Assembly: GCA_934754505.1 (NCBI GenBank)
Contig: CAKVIE010000004.1
Location: 1 to 64,000 of the forward strand
From: an uncultured Candidatus Melainabacteria bacterium
GTDB lineage: Bacteria > Cyanobacteriota > Vampirovibrionia > Gastranaerophilales > Gastranaerophilaceae
DNA: 64,000 bases
Direction of reading: 5' to 3'
The position numbers and the translations under genes were made by a program. Each line of letters opens with the position of its first letter. The stretch's first letter is position 1. Shown one piece after another: positions 1 to 7,950 of this stretch. The notes under the pieces are model-generated. The model ran no database searches. It had not been told where the DNA came from and saw nothing but the letters and a program-made list of their open reading frames with translations.

Positions 1-144
1 GGTGGCACAGGCGGTACCGGTGGAACGGGTGGCACAGGCGGAACGAAACCTGCAAAAAGCACACCAGGAACCGGTGGAACAGGCGGTACCGGTGGAACGG
101 GTGGCACAGGCGGAACGAAACCTGCAAAAAGCACACCAGGAACC
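1..144 (+). repeat. 72-bp tandem repeat, two copies
   Basis: Bases 1-72 and 73-144 are identical except for one base (ggtggCaca versus ggtggAaca). A partial third copy follows from 145. The unit length is a multiple of three, so copy-number change keeps the reading frame of the Gly/Thr protein. Confidence 0.9.
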
Positions 145-591
145 GGTGGCACAGGCGGTACCGGTGGCACAGGCGGTGCAGGCAGTGCAAAAAAGCCGTC
201 AGGTACAGGCAGTGCTTCAGGTTCAGGTAGTACAGCAGGCGGTAAATACACTACAACCCACAATACCCCGACTACTAAACCTGCAACAAGCACAGGCGGA
301 GCAAGCGGTTCGGGCGGTGCAGGCAGTGCAAAAAAACCGTCAGGTACGGGAAGTTCTTCAAGCTCAAGTAGTACAGCAGGCGGTAAATACACTACAACCC
401 ACAATACCCCGACTACTAAACCTGCAACAAGTACAGGCGGAGCAAGCGGTTCGGGCGGTGCAGGCAAACCAAGCGGTTCAGGCAAACCAAGCGGTTCAGG
501 CAAACCGAGCGGTTCAGGCAAGCCGTCAGGTACAGGCAGTGCAAGCAGTGGAAGCGGTACTCAAAGACCGACAAGCACAAGAGGCAGATAA
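1..591 (+). CDS. Gly/Thr/Ser-rich tandem-repeat protein, C-terminal part
   Basis: The gene is cut by the left edge of the window; 196 codons remain, ending at TAA 589-591. The frame starting at base 1 reads as Gly-Thr-Gly-Gly runs, then blocks with GGKYTTTHNTPTTKPATST, then four GSGKPS-type hexapeptides and a basic end (TSTRGR). Two nested repeat scales are visible: a 24-residue unit present twice plus part of a third, and a 47-residue unit present twice. A Gln/Ala/Val-rich reading exists in frame 2, but the Gly/Thr frame matches the composition of the repeat protein at 34273, and its stop is followed by a hairpin and a new gene. No function can be assigned; a disordered surface or structural protein is a guess. 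The N-terminus is not visible. Confidence 0.7.
   Translation, partial: GGTGGTGGTGGTGGTKPAKSTPGTGGTGGTGGTGGTGGTKPAKSTPGTGGTGGTGGTGGAGSAKKPSGTGSASGSGSTAGGKYTTTHNTPTTKPATSTGGASGSGGAGSAKKPSGTGSSSSSSSTAGGKYTTTHNTPTTKPATSTGGASGSGGAGKPSGSGKPSGSGKPSGSGKPSGTGSASSGSGTQRPTSTRGR
178..459 (+). repeat. 141-bp tandem repeat, two copies
   Basis: The block starting GCAGGCAGTGCAAAAAA at 178 recurs at 319, and a third start (GCAGGC) lies at 460, so the period is exactly 141 bp (47 codons). The copies differ by scattered substitutions. They include the conserved segment encoding GGKYTTTHNTPTTKPATST. Confidence 0.9.
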
Positions 592-614
592 AAACTTAAA
601 TAACAGAAAAGTGG

Positions 615-635
615 CAGCAACATTTAATGTTGCTG
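615..635 (+). terminator. Hairpin after the Gly/Thr repeat gene
   Basis: CAGCAACAT and ATGTTGCTG form a perfect 9-bp stem with a TTA loop, 24 bases after the stop codon. The following T-tract is poor (tcgctgttt), so it may be a weak terminator or an mRNA-stabilising hairpin. Confidence 0.45.
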
Positions 636-662
636 TCGCTGTTTAAAAAGGAATTTATTATT

Positions 663-830
663 ATGTCTGAAAATAAATCTCAAAAACGAAAAGTGAATAT
701 AAAAATAGGCAGCGGCAACGGAAAAATTTCCGTTACTTCCGATGAGGCTGTAATCAAAACGGGCATGGGTGAGTTTAACATTGATGTCAATGCCAAAAAA
801 ATTAAAATAGAGAAAGAAAAAACGGAATAA
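663..830 (+). CDS. Small uncharacterised protein, 55 aa
   Basis: Start ATG 663 is chosen because an AAGGAA Shine-Dalgarno sequence lies about 8 bases upstream; a longer in-frame reading from 627 would run through the preceding hairpin. The protein is short, basic and soluble: a Lys/Arg-rich N-terminus (SENKSQKRK), then alternating hydrophobic/polar residues that suggest beta strands (VNIKIGSGNGKISVTS), then a Lys/Glu-rich tail. I do not recognise the family. It lies between the repeat protein and the convergent gph gene, whose stop abuts its own (830/831). Confidence 0.6.
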   Translation: MSENKSQKRKVNIKIGSGNGKISVTSDEAVIKTGMGEFNIDVNAKKIKIEKEKTE

Positions 831-1478
831 TTATAAAATATATCCGAGTTTTTCTGGAGAATCTACGAGTTCATCAACTCCTGCATCGACTAAAGTTTTT
901 TCGTCACGGAACCCCCAAAGTACGCCGACCGAATACATGCCCGCATTTTTAGCGGTTTGGACATCTACTTCGGAGTCGCCGATCATGACAGATTTTTTAA
1001 TATCGGAGTTGAGCAATTTAATAATTTTCAATACTCCTTGAGGGTCAGGTTTTTTAGGGGTATCGAAGCTTTCACCGACTGCTATATCGATAAGATTGCC
1101 GAAGTAGTGTTGGCATAGATTTTTCACAGCCTTATCAAATTTATTTGAAACCACACCGATTTTGAAGCCTTTTTTCTTCATTTCCGTAAGCAGTTCGACA
1201 ATTCCGTCATAGGGTTTTGTGTTATTTTGGGAATTGTGAGAGTAGTGGATTTTAAAAATTGCGAGGCATTCAAGAATTCTGTCTTCCGGGGTGTTTTGAG
1301 GAACGGCTCGCCTTATGAGCATTTCGACGCCGTTGCCGACAAATTTTTTAACTTCCGAATAAGTTCTTTCGGGAAAGCCGCATTCTTTCAGAGCAAAATT
1401 CGTTGAAAGTTGCAAATCCGTTAATGAATTTAAAAGAGTTCCGTCCAAGTCAAAAATAGCGGTATCAGCGTAAATCAT
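831..1478 (-). CDS. gph: HAD-family phosphatase, phosphoglycolate phosphatase-like
   Basis: 215 aa. HAD motif I is FDLDGTLLNS near residue 9 (nucleophile Asp and acid/base Asp). Motif II is the Ser in GVVSNK, the motif III lysine lies in the KKPDP segment, and motif IV is MIGDSEVDV. A helical cap sits between motifs I and II, as in class C1 HADs of the Gph/PGP type. It would hydrolyse a small phosphate ester; 2-phosphoglycolate arising from DNA-repair ends is the usual annotation, but substrate cannot be told from sequence. It follows rlmD by one base on the same strand, with AAGGA before its ATG overlapping the rlmD end, so the two are co-transcribed. Confidence 0.85.
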   Translation of the reverse strand: MIYADTAIFDLDGTLLNSLTDLQLSTNFALKECGFPERTYSEVKKFVGNGVEMLIRRAVPQNTPEDRILECLAIFKIHYSHNSQNNTKPYDGIVELLTEMKKKGFKIGVVSNKFDKAVKNLCQHYFGNLIDIAVGESFDTPKKPDPQGVLKIIKLLNSDIKKSVMIGDSEVDVQTAKNAGMYSVGVLWGFRDEKTLVDAGVDELVDSPEKLGYIL

Positions 1479-1479
1479 A

Positions 1480-2835
1480 TTAATCCTTTTCTATTAAAAC
1501 AACATTTTCGATATGCGAAGTGTGGCAAAACATATCAACTGGTCGGACGTATTTTGCCGAGAAACCTTTTTCTTTCAAATATTTTAAATCCCTTGCGAGA
1601 GATGACGGGTTGCAGCTGACGTAAACGATTATTTTTTCGGCTAACTGTGCTGCAAAGTCAAGAGAGTCTTGAGAACAGCCTTTTCGTGGCGGATCTAAAA
1701 GTACGACATCAAATTTTCGATTGTTCGAAACAAATTTTGCGAAAGTTTTTGCCGCATCATCATTAATAACCGTAACGTTTTTGGCTTGATTTAATTCAAT
1801 GTTGAGAACTGCATCTTGAGCAGAGGAAGAATTTTCTTCCACGCAGACAATCTCTTTTGCAATATCTTTCATTTGGAGTCCGAAAGCCGAAACCCCCGAA
1901 TATGCATCTAAAATTGTCGGATTTTTTACATTCTCCTCAATCATTTTTTTTGCGGTTGAAAACATTATTTCAGCTGCTTCGGGATTTACTTGAAAAAAGC
2001 TGTCAGCACTGACTTTGTAAGAAATTTCGTTGACTTTTTCAATTATAAAATCATCACCTTTCAGCGGAATTGATTTTCCGTTTGTGATGACGTTAGTCTT
2101 TTTGTCGTTGAAATTTACGCAAACTCCTGCAATGTAATCTTTTTCAAAAATCAAATCGGCTAATTTTTTGATTTTATCGCAAATTTTTTGGTCGTTTAAA
2201 ACAAGTGTTACCAAAATTTTTTGATTATAATGCGACATTCTGTAAATAATATGCCTTAAAATTCCCGTGTGTTTTTTCTCATCATAACCGCTGATATTAA
2301 GGTTTTTGGCTGTTTCTCTGATAAATTCCGTCAATTCGTCCAAAATCTTCGGTTGTACGGGGCAAAATTTAATATTTACAGGCTCATGAGTACCTTTTTT
2401 GAAATAACCTGCAATTATTCGTTTTGAAACCTTTGTCTGTGATACGGGATATTGAACTTTGTGTCGGTATTCTCTGTCTGTGCGGGCATGTTTTACGGGC
2501 AAAACGGGTAAATCTTCGCCATAAAATTTTTGGATTGTTTCTTTAACGATATTTTGTTTTTGCAAAAGTTGTTCATCATATCTGATATATTGCCAGTCGC
2601 AGCTTCCGCAAACGCTATGCATAGGGCAAAATGGCTTAACTCTTTTGTCTGACGGATTTGTGATTGAATTTATTTTTGCGATTGCATAAGATTTATTTTT
2701 TTTGATTAAACTGACGTCAACCACATCATCAGGGCAGCCGCCTTCTACAAAATACGGAAATCCGTCGATTTTGCCCATTGCGTTGCCGCCGTATATCATT
2801 TTCTCGATTTTTAATTCAAAATTATTTTCTTGCAT
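1480..2835 (-). CDS. rlmD: 23S rRNA (uracil-C5)-methyltransferase, RlmD/RumA family
   Basis: 451 aa, normal length for the family. An N-terminal TRAM domain occupies about residues 1-60. The [4Fe-4S] ligands are Cys70, Cys76 and Cys79 in CPMHSVCGSC plus a Cys near 158 (KFCPV). The SAM-binding Rossmann domain includes LDAYSGVSAFGL and LLDPPRKG. The catalytic cysteine is in YVSCNPSSLARDL. It methylates uridine in 23S rRNA from SAM; RlmD (U1939) is the likeliest, but RlmCD-type dual specificity occurs in Gram-positives and cannot be excluded. First gene of an operon with gph. Confidence 0.9.
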   Translation of the reverse strand: MQENNFELKIEKMIYGGNAMGKIDGFPYFVEGGCPDDVVDVSLIKKNKSYAIAKINSITNPSDKRVKPFCPMHSVCGSCDWQYIRYDEQLLQKQNIVKETIQKFYGEDLPVLPVKHARTDREYRHKVQYPVSQTKVSKRIIAGYFKKGTHEPVNIKFCPVQPKILDELTEFIRETAKNLNISGYDEKKHTGILRHIIYRMSHYNQKILVTLVLNDQKICDKIKKLADLIFEKDYIAGVCVNFNDKKTNVITNGKSIPLKGDDFIIEKVNEISYKVSADSFFQVNPEAAEIMFSTAKKMIEENVKNPTILDAYSGVSAFGLQMKDIAKEIVCVEENSSSAQDAVLNIELNQAKNVTVINDDAAKTFAKFVSNNRKFDVVLLDPPRKGCSQDSLDFAAQLAEKIIVYVSCNPSSLARDLKYLKEKGFSAKYVRPVDMFCHTSHIENVVLIEKD

Positions 2836-2887
2836 AACTATATTTTATTACAAACACTACTTTTGTATTAAAGACAAAATTTAAAAA

Positions 2888-3613
2888 ATGTTATATTATA
2901 TAAATGCTATGTACTATATTAAAAAGTTTTTTCTAACGCTGCTTTTAAATATTAAAAATTTTTTATCCTCAAAAAAACGACAAGAGGAACGCAAACGTAT
3001 GCAAGAAAATCTCAAGGCTTGTAAAAATCTTACCGATGGTGCAAGTTTTGAGGGCAAAAAGGCTGAACTTGAAAAGTTAAAGTCCGAAGTTGAAAATTAT
3101 GCGAAAAAAATTGTTAAGGCTAATTTTGGCGATATTGAAAAAACTTTAGATTTGCTAAAAAAAGAAAATATAAAAGTCTTTAGATTTAAGTCTGCAACCG
3201 ATATTTTGTCGAAAATCGAGGAGAAACAAGGCTTTATTCCTCCTATAAAAGGTTTTGAGGCATATTATCTTAACTTTTGCCTCGGATTAATTTGTGATAA
3301 AAAATTGGTTTTTAAATCCGAAACGGAGCCGATGTTTATTTTTAACACTACTCAAATGGACACATATTTTCTTGCTTCTCAAATTTACAAATATGCTGCA
3401 TTCAAGATGAATATGTCAGGTTTTGAAAATTCTGTCCGCAAAAATTACAAGAAAATTTATTATTCTCCAAAGGCTTCCGAAATTGAAAAATTAACGGCAG
3501 GAGATATTTTTGCAATAAAAGATGCTATTTCTCGTGATGTGGAAGCTGTTGATTTCGGTTTGAGTTTTCAAGATGAAAATTTGTTAAAACAAAATTTTGA
3601 AATGAAAAAATAA
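2888..3613 (+). CDS. Uncharacterised protein, 241 aa
   Basis: It starts with a short hydrophobic stretch (YYIKKFFLTLLLNIKNFL) that could anchor it to the membrane or act as an amphipathic helix. A highly charged helical region follows (residues about 28-85, KKRQEERKRMQENLKAC onward), then a mixed alpha/beta part with ETEPMFIFNTTQMDTYFLASQIYKYAAFKM. No recognised motif. No clear Shine-Dalgarno is present; a second in-frame ATG at 2909 is an alternative start. It is divergent from rlmD with about 50 bases between the starts. Confidence 0.6.
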   Translation: MLYYINAMYYIKKFFLTLLLNIKNFLSSKKRQEERKRMQENLKACKNLTDGASFEGKKAELEKLKSEVENYAKKIVKANFGDIEKTLDLLKKENIKVFRFKSATDILSKIEEKQGFIPPIKGFEAYYLNFCLGLICDKKLVFKSETEPMFIFNTTQMDTYFLASQIYKYAAFKMNMSGFENSVRKNYKKIYYSPKASEIEKLTAGDIFAIKDAISRDVEAVDFGLSFQDENLLKQNFEMKK

Positions 3614-3663
3614 AATTCGATTAATTCTGTTCAGTGGTATAATAATTTCGTTGGAGAAAGATT

Positions 3664-4434
3664 ATGACGTTATTTTTATTACCTGTTATGGGCTTTTTTA
3701 TCGGAATGATTATTATCGCTTTAGGCGGCGGAGGCGGCGGCTTTTACGTCGGAGTTTTGACGGCATTGTTTAATGTTGCTCCTGCAACTGCTGCTTCAAC
3801 TTCACTTGCAACAATTATTCCGACCACAACTGTCGGCATGATTGCCCATTGGAAAGCCGGAAACGTCAACTTTAAACTCGGTTCTGTTATGATGGTAAGT
3901 GCTGTCATAGGTGCTGTTATCGGCTCTATGTTCTCCGATTATGTTCCTGATGAATATTATAATAAAATAACGGGAATTTTGCTTCTCGCTCTTTCCGTAC
4001 AAATGTTTTTCGGCTATTTGAAGCAAAAAAAACAACAAGTCGGGGTTGAAACAGTAAAAAAATATATATTTATAGATTGGGCTAAAGCGTTTTTTTATGG
4101 AATTTTAGGCGGAGCTTTGTCGGGTTTAGTCGGAATAAGCGGAACTGCTCCGATTGTTGCAGGTTTGATAATTTTGGGCTGCAAACCGTTGGAAATCGTC
4201 GGTACATCGGTTTTTGTTTTAATAGGAATTTCAACGACGGGATTTTTGATGCACCTTGGGCTTGGCAATGTTGATTGGGAGCTTGTAGGTCTTTTGATTT
4301 TAGGTACTACTTCGGGTGCATTTTTAGCACCTATTGTTTTGTCAAAATTCGATAAACAAAAAACAGAAAAAGTTTTAATCCCAATAATCGTTACAATGAC
4401 TTTTGTTATGAGCTGGATGGTTATTCTGAAATAA
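3664..4434 (+). CDS. TSUP-family membrane permease (TauE/SafE-like)
   Basis: 256 aa with about eight predicted membrane segments. The first holds a Gly-rich ALGGGGGGFYVGVL turn and is followed by the conserved PATAASTSLA segment. The second half repeats the pattern with LGGALSGLVGISGTAPIVAGLI, the internal duplication typical of TSUP (PF01925). These proteins export or import small sulfur- or carboxyl-containing anions such as sulfite, sulfoacetate or taurine; the substrate is unknown here. GGAGAAAG five bases before ATG 3664 supports the start. It stands alone, followed by the ncRNA at 4490. Confidence 0.85.
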   Translation: MTLFLLPVMGFFIGMIIIALGGGGGGFYVGVLTALFNVAPATAASTSLATIIPTTTVGMIAHWKAGNVNFKLGSVMMVSAVIGAVIGSMFSDYVPDEYYNKITGILLLALSVQMFFGYLKQKKQQVGVETVKKYIFIDWAKAFFYGILGGALSGLVGISGTAPIVAGLIILGCKPLEIVGTSVFVLIGISTTGFLMHLGLGNVDWELVGLLILGTTSGAFLAPIVLSKFDKQKTEKVLIPIIVTMTFVMSWMVILK

Positions 4435-4455
4435 TTTTTTGAAATAAAACAAGGG

Positions 4456-4485
4456 TTACTTTTTGAAAAATTTATGTCATAATAT
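4456..4485 (+). promoter_or_regulatory. Promoter of the 4490 ncRNA
   Basis: TTACTT (4456-4461) and TAATAT (4480-4485) are separated by 18 bases and place the start near 4490-4492, exactly where the closing helix of the RNA begins. A TTGAAA block lies 11 bases before the -10, the same spacing as the TTGAC(G/A) blocks at 54777, 62890 and 63156. Confidence 0.6.
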
Positions 4486-4489
4486 TAAT

Positions 4490-4656
4490 GCCTTGTACGG
4501 GTATTTATTTTGTTCCTACATTTTGATTAAACGGGAGAGAAAGCTCTCAAAATCATGCAGTAAACCTGCCATAGCAGCAGGAAACGGATTGGTTTAGGCA
4601 CTCACCCACCTGCGAGACTCGCAGGCAACAAAATCATATTCGTGCAGGGCCTTTTT
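4490..4656 (+). ncRNA. Structured non-coding RNA of about 167 nt, family unassigned
   Basis: The ends pair: GCCTTGTACG (4490-4499) with CGTGCAGGGC (4641-4650) forms 10 continuous base pairs including G-U wobbles. ATTTTGTT (4507-4514) pairs with AACAAAAT (4627-4634). Inside are three local hairpins: GAGAG/CTCTC near 4535-4548, TAAACC/GGTTTA (4561-4596) enclosing CTGC/GCAG, and CCTGCG/CGCAGG (4609-4625). A run of T follows the closing helix (4652-4656), so the RNA is self-terminating, and a promoter lies just upstream. Size and end-to-end pairing recall 6S RNA, but the interior is branched rather than rod-like, so I do not commit to 6S. It lacks the conserved GGAAG-type loop of SRP RNA and is too short for RNase P or tmRNA. 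Confidence 0.7.
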
Positions 4657-4683
4657 GTGTGATTTTGTAAATATGTCAATTAA

Positions 4684-4709
4684 AAAAGCCCCCGTTTTTG
4701 AGGGCTTTT
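4684..4709 (-). terminator. Terminator of glgA (possibly bidirectional)
   Basis: AAAAGCCC / GGGCTTTT, 8-bp stem with a 10-base loop, flanked by A/T runs on both sides. It lies 27 bases past the glgA stop and can also stop transcripts leaving the ncRNA locus. Confidence 0.8.
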
Positions 4710-4735
4710 GGATTTTTAAATCAATGTTTAAAAAA

Positions 4736-6184
4736 TTAATTACATAATTCTTTATACATTTGATAGTATTCTTTCGCACTTTTATCCCAAGAATAGTCGT
4801 AATTCATTGCAGAGTGAATCATTGCGTTTCTTGTGTCTTTGTTGTGATAAACTCCGAGAGCACAGTAAATAGCCTGCATCATATCCCAAGAATCGTATCT
4901 CCAGAATTTGAAGCCGTTACTGTTATCAAGCGGATAGCCGACAATAGTATTATCCAAACCGCCTGTTGCTCTTACAATCGGGAGCGTACCGTATTTCAAA
5001 GCTACTAATTGGCTGAGTCCGCAAGGTTCAAATTTTGACGGCATAAGGAACATATCTGCACCTGCGTAAATTTTGTTTGCGAGTTTGCCGTTATAGCCGA
5101 TGTAAACTCTTATGTTATCTGAAGTTTTGCATAACCAGTCAAGGTAGTCTTCATAACGTTTTTCGCCTGAGCCGAGAACGATAAGTTGTGCGTCCATATT
5201 GCGAAGTTCTTGTTCTGCTGCATAGAATAAATCCAAACCTTTTTGGTCAACAAGTCTTGAAACAAAACCAATAACGGGTTTTTCAGGATAATACGGTAAA
5301 TTAAATTCTTGGCAAAGTGCTTTTTTGCATTCTGCCTTTCCTTTTTCAAATGTTTTTGAATTGTAATTTTTAGCGATAGCTTTATCTTTTGCAGGGTCGA
5401 ATACCGAGTAGTCTATACCGTTTAAAATACCTCTGATTTTGCCTTGATTGCATCTCAAGGTGTAATCCATTCCTTCGCCGTATTCCGAGGTCAAAATTTC
5501 TTCTGCATATTTAGGTGAAACGGCAACAATTCTGTCTGAATAGTTTACCGCACCTTTTAACCAGTTGAGAGAGCCGAAATGTTCCGCACCCCAGCTGTGG
5601 AATACGTCACAAATATACATGTTTGCGAAATTCAACACGTCGTAAGAATATTGACCTTGATAAGCCAAGTTATGAATTGAAAATACGCATTTTGTGTTTC
5701 TGTAAAATTCGTCATTACGATAGCTGTTTTTCAAATATATCGGAATCATCGCCGTGTGCCAGTCATTAACGTGGAAAATGTCAGGTCTGTAATTTAATTT
5801 TTTAGCATATTCCAGACAAGCAAGCGAAAAACATATAAAACGTTCTTGTTCGTATCTGTGATCAATGTTTTTCGGATAAACTTCGTGCGTACAGCCAAAA
5901 TATTTATAGTTTTCAATAAAATAAACGTCGATATCCGTGTCGGGGAGCTTTGTCGTACGAAGCGTGAAAGTGTACATTGCATTTCCAAATCGAATTGACA
6001 TCTCCGAACCCGGAACTTCTTTAATTCCATATTTTTCTTGATTTATAGAACCGATAAACGGTGCAAAAATCTTTATATTACAGCCCAGTTTGCGAAGTGC
6101 TTTCGGCATACTTCCCATAACGTCAGCAAGTCCTCCGACTTTCGTGAAAGGTGCAATTTCAAATGTTGAAAATAAAATGTTCAT
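4736..6184 (-). CDS. glgA: Glycogen synthase (ADP-glucose), GT5
   Basis: 482 aa, the usual length. The N-terminal Rossmann domain carries the ADP-glucose signature TKVGGLADV at residues 14-22. The C-terminal domain carries IGFVSRLVDQKGLDL and the acceptor/donor loop KFEPCGLSQLVALKYGTLPIVRATGGL with the catalytic Glu. It transfers glucose from ADP-glucose to the non-reducing end of an alpha-1,4-glucan in the cytoplasm, indicating glycogen storage. AAGGAAACAAGC before the ATG supports the start. It follows ruvA by 12 bases, an unusual operon partner, so co-transcription probably reflects compact genome organisation rather than shared function. No glgB, glgC or glgP is in the window. Confidence 0.93.
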   Translation of the reverse strand: MNILFSTFEIAPFTKVGGLADVMGSMPKALRKLGCNIKIFAPFIGSINQEKYGIKEVPGSEMSIRFGNAMYTFTLRTTKLPDTDIDVYFIENYKYFGCTHEVYPKNIDHRYEQERFICFSLACLEYAKKLNYRPDIFHVNDWHTAMIPIYLKNSYRNDEFYRNTKCVFSIHNLAYQGQYSYDVLNFANMYICDVFHSWGAEHFGSLNWLKGAVNYSDRIVAVSPKYAEEILTSEYGEGMDYTLRCNQGKIRGILNGIDYSVFDPAKDKAIAKNYNSKTFEKGKAECKKALCQEFNLPYYPEKPVIGFVSRLVDQKGLDLFYAAEQELRNMDAQLIVLGSGEKRYEDYLDWLCKTSDNIRVYIGYNGKLANKIYAGADMFLMPSKFEPCGLSQLVALKYGTLPIVRATGGLDNTIVGYPLDNSNGFKFWRYDSWDMMQAIYCALGVYHNKDTRNAMIHSAMNYDYSWDKSAKEYYQMYKELCN

Positions 6185-6196
6185 GCTTGTTTCCTT

Positions 6197-6817
6197 CTAT
6201 TGTTGTGCTAAATATCGTAATGCTGTATTAAGTATTTCTTCTGAATTATCGGTGGATTTTACAACCGAAAAGGCTGATTTTAATGCCTCGTCAATTTCTT
6301 CTTTTGTATATCCGATTGAGAAAAGAATACTCTTAACTTCAATCGCACAAGGCGGTTCTTCCTCTTGTGTTTCGGATAATTCGGGGATTAAGTAATCTTG
6401 TCTTGCAAGAAGTTTGTCTTTCAATTCCAAAACAATTTTTTGAGCGGACTTTTGCCCTATACCTTTTGCTCTTGCAAGCTCTTTATAATTTTCTTTTACA
6501 ACCGTTCCGACAAGCTCGCTTACGGAAAATTCGTCCAGTAATGCTAATGCCGCTTTTACTCCGACTCCCGAAACAGTTTGAAGAATATTGAATAAATCTC
6601 GTTCTTCTTTGTGCAAAAATCCGCAAAAACTCATTGCGTCTTCTCTATGGATTAATGTCACAAAAACCTTTATTTCCGAATTTTTTTCGGGTAATTCTTT
6701 TATCGTAGATGATGAAGTTTTAATCAAATAGCCTATTCCACCTGCCTCAACAGTTATAAACAATCCGTCGGGCAAAATCTTTTCACCGATAAATATTCCT
6801 TTTATGTAATCGTACAT
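6197..6817 (-). CDS. ruvA: Holliday junction branch migration protein RuvA
   Basis: 206 aa, full length. The N-terminal OB fold begins MYDYIKGIFIGEK; the two helix-hairpin-helix motifs are TVSGVGVKAALALL and RAKGIGQKSAQKIVLELKDKL. A flexible acidic linker (about residues 140-155) leads to the C-terminal domain III that contacts RuvB (SILFSIGYTKEEIDEALKSA). It forms tetramers that hold four-way junctions for the RuvB motor. RuvB and RuvC are not in the window. glgA follows 12 bases downstream. Confidence 0.93.
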   Translation of the reverse strand: MYDYIKGIFIGEKILPDGLFITVEAGGIGYLIKTSSSTIKELPEKNSEIKVFVTLIHREDAMSFCGFLHKEERDLFNILQTVSGVGVKAALALLDEFSVSELVGTVVKENYKELARAKGIGQKSAQKIVLELKDKLLARQDYLIPELSETQEEEPPCAIEVKSILFSIGYTKEEIDEALKSAFSVVKSTDNSEEILNTALRYLAQQ

Positions 6818-6980
6818 TTTAAAACTCCAATTACGATTTTAAACCATATTTGTACTTTTCGCAAATATAATTTCAGTTTAATTAAATATAAACACAAATA
6901 AAATTAATCATTTCGAATGGTTTATATAAAATTATTTACATTTTTTTACATGCAATAAATGCTGTTTTTTATTAAAAAAA

Positions 6981-7000
6981 AGCCGCAAACTAATGCGGCT
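6981..7000 (-). terminator. Terminator of udp (bidirectional)
   Basis: AGCCGCA / TGCGGCT with loop AACTAA. Eight A bases upstream on the plus strand give a strong U-tract for minus-strand transcripts, 29 bases after the udp stop; TTTTAT follows on the plus strand. Confidence 0.85.
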
Positions 7001-7028
7001 TTTATAATAACTTTCCAACTGTTCTAAA

Positions 7029-7799
7029 TTATTTTGCAGCTCTATCTTGTTCAATGATGAGTTTTAATGCTTCAACACCAACTTTTACTGCAGCTGATGT
7101 ATCTTCGCTCATTTTTTGATCCAAGCCTGCAGCTTCTCTTTCTTGGTTCCAAATTACGTGGAAGCAAGAACCGCATCTGCATTTGAGTGCATCTGCAACT
7201 ACAAACAATGCTGCAGATTCCATTTCAGAAGCTTTAACGCCGAGTCGTTTCCAAGCTTCCCATTTTTGAAGAAGTTCGTATGAAACGGGCATTTTCGCAG
7301 GGCTGTGTTGTCCGTAGAAAGCATCTTTACATTGAACTACGCCTGTGTGAGTTGTTTTGCCCATAGCAAGTGCAGCTTTTCTTAAAGCAACTGCAATGTC
7401 TAAATCAGCAACTGCAGGGTATTCAATCGGAGCATATTCCACAGAAGTATGTTCAAATCTGATAGCACCTGTTGCAACAACGATATCACCTGATTGGACG
7501 TTTAAATCAATACCGCCGCAAGTACCTACACGAATGAATGTATCAGCTCCGATGTTATGAAGTTCTTCCATAGCAATAGCTGCTGAAGGTCCGCCAATAC
7601 CTGTTGAGCATACGCTGACTTTTTCTCCGAGCAAAGTACCTGTATAGATGTTATATTCTCTGTTTTGAGCAACGTGATGAGCGTTATCAAAAAGTTTTGC
7701 GATAGATTCGCATCTTCCTGGGTCGCCGGGTAATATTACATAACGTCCTACATCGCCTTCTACACAGTGAATGTGGAATTGTTTTTCAAGTTCTTGCAT
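7029..7799 (-). CDS. udp: Uridine phosphorylase / PNP-family nucleoside phosphorylase
   Basis: 256 aa. The phosphate-binding segment VILPGDPGRCESIA, the CSTGIGGPSAAIAMEEL block and the RVGTCGG segment are all in place and order for the hexameric NP-I family, as is the KASEMESAALF block (ribose-binding Met-Glu-Ser). Similarity is closest to Udp rather than DeoD. It cleaves uridine (or related nucleosides) with phosphate to base and ribose-1-phosphate. RBS AGAGGATTGCA precedes ATG 7799. It is a single-gene unit with its own terminator. Confidence 0.88.
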   Translation of the reverse strand: MQELEKQFHIHCVEGDVGRYVILPGDPGRCESIAKLFDNAHHVAQNREYNIYTGTLLGEKVSVCSTGIGGPSAAIAMEELHNIGADTFIRVGTCGGIDLNVQSGDIVVATGAIRFEHTSVEYAPIEYPAVADLDIAVALRKAALAMGKTTHTGVVQCKDAFYGQHSPAKMPVSYELLQKWEAWKRLGVKASEMESAALFVVADALKCRCGSCFHVIWNQEREAAGLDQKMSEDTSAAVKVGVEALKLIIEQDRAAK

Positions 7800-7950
7800 T
7801 GCAATCCTCTTTCTCTTTTTGTTTAAAACACAACATATAAAATATGAATTTATTATATTGTTTAAAAATTTAAAAGCAAGTGTATTTTTTTGAAATTTTT
7901 CTTGTTTTGTGTTAATATTTGTGTATTTTTCAGGTTTTTAGGGTTCAAAA

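Noticed and set aside
2..646. 214-aa Gln/Ala/Val-rich reading frame at the left edge
   Set aside because: It is the +1 frame of the Gly/Thr repeat gene; the frame from base 1 has matching composition and ends before the hairpin and the next RBS.
4490..4656. Firm 6S RNA assignment
   Set aside because: Length and paired ends fit, but the interior forms several separate hairpins rather than a long rod with a central bubble; left as unassigned.
4490..4656. Riboswitch in a 5' leader
   Set aside because: The next plus-strand gene is far away; the RNA ends in its own U-tract and the following gene is convergent.
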